9,960 bases of DNA from Actinomycetota bacterium. GTDB lineage: Bacteria; Actinomycetota; Coriobacteriia; Anaerosomatales; D1FN1-002. The position numbers were made by a program, and so were the translations under genes. Below the pieces are notes generated by a model. That model was not told the origin of the DNA. It did not search any database and worked only from the letters and a program-made list of their open reading frames with translations. Below, one piece after another: positions 6,331-9,960 of the stretch. The first letter of the stretch is position 1; every line of letters starts with the position of its first letter. The stretch spans positions 1 to 9,960 of the forward strand of contig VAUM01000040.1 of assembly GCA_005774595.1 (NCBI GenBank), read 5' to 3'.

Positions 6331-7083
6331 ATGAACGGTCTGACAGGCAAGAACGTGCTCATCACAGGCGCCTCCAGCGGCATCGGCGCGGCCATCGCGC
6401 TCCGCATGGCGGGCGAGGGCGCGTCCGTCGCGGTCAACTACTATCCGGGCTGCGGCGACGCGGCCGCCGAAGTGGTGTCGGCCATCGAGGCCGCTGGCGG
6501 GCGGGCGATCGCTGTCGAAGGCGACGTGACGAAGTCCGAGGACTGCGAGCGCAACGTCACCGAGGTCGTCGAGTCGCTCGGGTCGCTCGATGTGGTCGTC
6601 AACAACGCCGGCATCACGCGCGACGGTCTGCTCGTGCGCATGAGCGACGAGGACTGGGGCGCCGTGATCTCGACGAACCTGTCCGGCGTCTTTCTCATGA
6701 CGCGTGCCGCATCGAAGGTGATGATGAAGGCCCGGGCGGGCGCGATCGTGAACATCGCGTCGGTCGTGGGCATCGGCGGGAACGCAGGCCAGGCGAACTA
6801 CTCTGCCGCCAAGTCCGGCGTCATCGGGCTGACCAAGACGACCGCACGCGAGCTCGCGAGCCGCGGCATCCGATGCAATGCGGTCGCGCCGGGCTTCATC
6901 GAGACCGCCATGACCCAGAAGCTGTCCGAGGAGGTCCGCGCCCAGATCGCGGGCAGCATCGCACTCGGCACGCTGGGCGCTCCCGAGGACGTCGCGTCGG
7001 CGGTCGCGTTCCTGGCGTCCGACGACGCGCGTTACGTCACCGGTCACATTCTCACCGTCGACGGTGGGATGACGTTCTACTAA
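6331..7083 (+). CDS. fabG: 3-oxoacyl-ACP reductase (FabG)
   Basis: 250 residues, a classical short-chain dehydrogenase. FabG reduces beta-ketoacyl-ACP to the 3-hydroxy form, normally with NADPH, as a tetramer. The sequence has the dinucleotide motif TGASSGIG (residues ~13-20), GDVT, the NNAG motif, and the catalytic tetrad N116, S144, Y157 and K161 (ANYSAAK). The C-terminus is the usual HILTVDGGM. ATG 6331 follows the fabD stop with no gap, and a purine-rich GGGAGG (6316-6321) inside the fabD end supplies the binding site. Its place between fabD and acpP is the classic fab order, which argues for the primary fatty acid enzyme over a secondary dehydrogenase. Confidence 0.96.
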   Translation: MNGLTGKNVLITGASSGIGAAIALRMAGEGASVAVNYYPGCGDAAAEVVSAIEAAGGRAIAVEGDVTKSEDCERNVTEVVESLGSLDVVVNNAGITRDGLLVRMSDEDWGAVISTNLSGVFLMTRAASKVMMKARAGAIVNIASVVGIGGNAGQANYSAAKSGVIGLTKTTARELASRGIRCNAVAPGFIETAMTQKLSEEVRAQIAGSIALGTLGAPEDVASAVAFLASDDARYVTGHILTVDGGMTFY

Positions 7084-7113
7084 GCGCAACGGGAAGCCCC
7101 CGCTGTGCTCGGG

Positions 7114-7122
7114 AAGGAGGTG
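7114..7122 (+). promoter_or_regulatory. Very strong Shine-Dalgarno before acpP
   Basis: AAGGAGGTG is a nine-base exact complement of the conserved 16S rRNA 3' tail, ending six bases before the ATG at 7129. It is the longest such match I see before any gene in the window and it decides the start: an in-frame GTG at 7105 lies upstream of it and would add eight non-homologous residues. Confidence 0.8.
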
Positions 7123-7128
7123 CCGCAC

Positions 7129-7368
7129 ATGGACAACGAGGAGATCTTCGAGAAGGTCAAGGAAGTCGTCGTCGACAACCTCAACGTGGACGCTGAGGAC
7201 GTCGTCGAGGACGCATCCTTCCTGGACGACCTGGGAGCAGATTCGCTCGCCATCGTGGAGATCGTCATGGCGCTGGAGGACCACTTCGGCGTGTCGATCC
7301 CCGACGAGGACGCGGAGAGGATCAAGACGGTCGGCGACGCGGTGGCGTACATCGCATCGAAGGCCTAG
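7129..7368 (+). CDS. acpP: Acyl carrier protein
   Basis: 79 residues, strongly acidic, the usual ACP size. It carries growing acyl chains on a 4'-phosphopantetheine arm attached to S39 in the LGADSLAIVEIVMALED signature; holo-ACP synthase adds the arm from CoA. The helix I sequence EEIFEKVKEVV, the DDLGADSL helix II start, and the C-terminal helix (TVGDAVAYIASKA) are all typical. The very strong binding site just upstream and the long stable hairpin just downstream suggest that it is expressed above its operon neighbours, as ACP must be one of the more abundant proteins of the pathway. Confidence 0.97.
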   Translation: MDNEEIFEKVKEVVVDNLNVDAEDVVEDASFLDDLGADSLAIVEIVMALEDHFGVSIPDEDAERIKTVGDAVAYIASKA

Positions 7369-7386
7369 CACCATCGAGACGCAACG

Positions 7387-7435
7387 CGACCGGGCGAGCG
7401 GGCGCGCGAGATGCGCGCGTCCGCTCGGCCCGTCG
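7387..7435 (+). terminator. Long GC-rich hairpin after acpP (attenuator or mRNA 3'-end stabiliser)
   Basis: The arms 7387-7408 and 7414-7435 pair through 21 positions, including one G-T wobble (7402/7420), with single-base bulges at 7391 and 7427 and a loop of about five bases (AGATG). It starts 19 bases after the acpP stop and ends before the next gene's ribosome binding site. No T-run follows, so it is not a textbook intrinsic terminator; downstream genes appear to belong to the same pathway and have no obvious promoter of their own. Partial termination, or a processing or stability end for the acpP message, fits better. Confidence 0.6.
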
Positions 7436-7459
7436 CCCCTACCGGAAGGCGCCGTACCT

Positions 7460-8433
7460 GTGGAGATGCCCAAGCTCGAGATGCCGAAGCTAGAGATCGG
7501 CGACGTGACCGCGAAGCTGCCCATCATCCAGGGCGGCATGGCCGTGCGCATCTCCATGGCGCCACTGGCCAGTGCGGTCGCCAACGCAGGCGGCATCGGC
7601 GTCATCGCGGGTTCCGGCCTTGAGCCGGAGGAGCTGGGTGCCGAGGTCAAGAAGGCGCGCGAGGCGACCGACGGCGTCTTGGGCGTCAACGTCATGGTCG
7701 CGGTCCGCAAGTTCAAGGATCTCGTCCAGACCGCGATCGCCAACGGCGTGGACCTCGTGATCGCCGGCGCGGGCTTCTCGCGCGACGTCTTCACGTGGTG
7801 CCGGGAGGCCGGCATCCCCATGGTGCCGATCGTGGGCTCGGAGCGCGTCGCGGCGCTCTCGCAGAAGTTCGGCGCGGGAGCGGTCATCGTCGAGGGCTTC
7901 GAGGCCGGCGGCCACCTCGGCACGGATGAGCCGATGCGCGACCTGCTTCCACGGATCATCGACGCGGTCGACATCCCCGTCGTCGGCGCTGGCGGCGTCG
8001 TGACCGGCGCGGACATCCGCGAGGTCCTGGACATGGGAGCGGCCGGCGTACAGATGGGTACCCGCTTCGCGGCGACGGTCGAGTCCTCGGCGTCGGAGGG
8101 CTTCAAGCAGATGTACGTCGACGCGACGGAGGACGACATCGTGCTCATCAAGAGCCCGGTCGGCCTGCCCGGCCGTGCGCTGCGCAACCCCTTCGTCGAC
8201 AAGTCCCTGAGGGGCGAGGTGCCGCGCATCGAGTCGTGCGTGGTGTGCCTCAAGGAGTGCCACAAGGACTACTGCATCATCGACAAGCTCGTGAAGGCAC
8301 AGCAGGGCGACGTCGAGGGCGGCCTCGTCTTCGCCGGCTCGGCCGCCGCGCGCATCCACGACATCCCGACCGTGGCGCAGCTGATGGAGCGTCTGGTCGA
8401 GGAGTGGCGCGCCGCCGCCGTGGCGGGCGCGTC

Positions 8434-8437
<4 letters not shown>
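7460..8437 (+). CDS. FabK-like / nitronate monooxygenase family flavoprotein with four-cysteine motif
   Basis: 325 residues of the same FMN TIM-barrel family as FabK. Shared features are LPIIQGGMA near residue 20, ANAGGIGVIAGSG, LGVNVMVA, EGFEAGGHLG with H152 at the FabK catalytic position, the FMN phosphate site GAGGVVTGADI, and GVQMGTRF. It differs from the fabK gene upstream in the C-terminal third, which carries C260-x2-C263-x3-C267-x4-C272 (CVVCLKECHKDYC). Such a cluster could bind a metal or an iron-sulfur centre (inference). It may be a second enoyl-ACP reductase, or a related flavin reductase or oxidase; the setting between acpP and fabF favours a fatty acid role. GTG 7460 is chosen because GGAAGG (7444-7449) is correctly spaced; ATG 7466 and ATG 7481 arise from a tandem 15-bp repeat and remain possible. 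The stop overlaps the fabF start. Confidence 0.85.
7463..7492 (+). repeat. Tandem 15-bp duplication at the start of the FabK-like gene
   Basis: The unit GAGATGCCCAAGCTC (7463-7477) is followed by a copy with two changes, GAGATGCCGAAGCTA (7478-7492), and by GAGAT of a third partial unit. It encodes EMPKL twice and then EIGD. Each unit carries an ATG preceded by GAG, so the duplication also multiplies possible start codons. Confidence 0.85.
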
Positions 8438-9662
<1,225 letters not shown>

Positions 9663-9666
<4 letters not shown>

Positions 9667-9960
9667 GCCTCGACGAGGCCCGCCGCACCCGCGCGGAGGC
9701 ATTGCTCGGCCACACGTTCGCAGACCCGTCGCTGCTGGCGGCCGCCCTCACGCACCCGAATGCGGCCGGTCAAGGCGGGCCGGACTGGCAGCGTCTCGAG
9801 TTCCTCGGTGACTCGGTCCTCAACGTGGCGGTGAGCGAGGCGATCTTCCTCCGGCACCCCGAGGTGCCGGAGGGCGGGCTGACCAAGTTGCGCGCAACCA
9901 TGGTCTCCGGCCCGGCGCTGACCGAGGTCTTCGTGCAGCGCATCGCCGTGACCTGGCGGG
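9663..9960 (+). CDS. rnc: Ribonuclease III, 3' end beyond window
   Basis: The first 99 residues are present, of a usual ~220-240. RNase III cuts double-stranded RNA, notably in rRNA maturation. The nuclease-domain signature RLEFLGDSVL is present, with acidic E46 and D50, followed by VSEAIFLRHPEVPEGGLTKLRA (in part), in which E70 fits the later conserved glutamate. The residue just before RLEFLGD is Gln43 (WQRLEFLGD), where most bacterial enzymes have Glu. The C-terminal half of the nuclease domain and the double-stranded RNA binding domain are outside the window. ATG 9663 overlaps the fabF stop as ATGA. An acpP/fab-rnc linkage is frequent in Gram-positive bacteria, and smc often follows (not visible here). 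Confidence 0.93.

Noticed and set aside
5628..7196. A 522-codon Arg/Gly-rich frame on the plus strand
   Set aside because: It is an out-of-frame reading of fabD and fabG, with the arginine-rich composition expected of shifted GC-rich codons.
5908..8265. A 785-codon open frame on the minus strand across fabD, fabG, acpP and the FabK-like gene
   Set aside because: It is the mirror of strongly supported genes in very GC-rich DNA, where stop codons are rare on the opposite strand. Its translation has no recognisable domain and low-complexity composition.

Overview
The window is a compact, high-GC, almost fully coding stretch with every gene on the + strand. It looks like a chromosomal housekeeping region of an actinobacterial-type genome. 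Three things point that way: a short SepIVA/DivIVA-like coiled-coil gene beside a DUF177 gene, as in mycobacteria; -10 elements of the TANNNT type; and very strong G/C preference at third codon positions. Use of the flavoprotein enoyl-ACP reductase FabK, rather than FabI/InhA, would fit a deep-branching anaerobic lineage such as Coriobacteriia. That placement is inference, not shown by the sequence.

Layout. (1) 1-1987: a translation and envelope block with tightly packed genes: the 3' part of rsmD (16S rRNA methyltransferase), coaD (CoA biosynthesis), a SepIVA-like coiled-coil protein, and a DUF177/YceD protein. (2) 1988-2130: an intergenic region with an extended -10 promoter and two GC-rich hairpins in the probable leader. 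(3) 2131-9666: rpmF, plsX, fabH, fabK, fabD, fabG, acpP, a FabK-like paralogue with a four-cysteine motif, and fabF. (4) 9663 to the end: the 5' part of rnc (RNase III), which runs off the window.

How the genes work together. CoaD supplies 4'-phosphopantetheine precursor for CoA and hence for holo-ACP (AcpP). FabD loads malonyl on ACP, FabH starts chains, FabF elongates, FabG does the first reduction and FabK the second. PlsX converts acyl-ACP to acyl-phosphate for phospholipid synthesis. The order DUF177-rpmF-plsX-fabH-fabD-fabG-acpP-fabF matches the E. coli fab cluster, with fabK added after fabH and a second FabK-like gene added after acpP. The dehydratase FabZ and acetyl-CoA carboxylase are not in the window.

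The most notable signals are regulatory or unusual in detail. They are a probable near-leaderless internal promoter for fabH, preceded by a perfect palindrome centred on the plsX stop codon; a 21-pair hairpin directly after acpP; a very strong Shine-Dalgarno before acpP; a tandem 15-bp duplication at the start of the second FabK-like gene; and its cysteine cluster. I found no mobile element, CRISPR array, tRNA or rRNA, and no clearly new multi-gene system.
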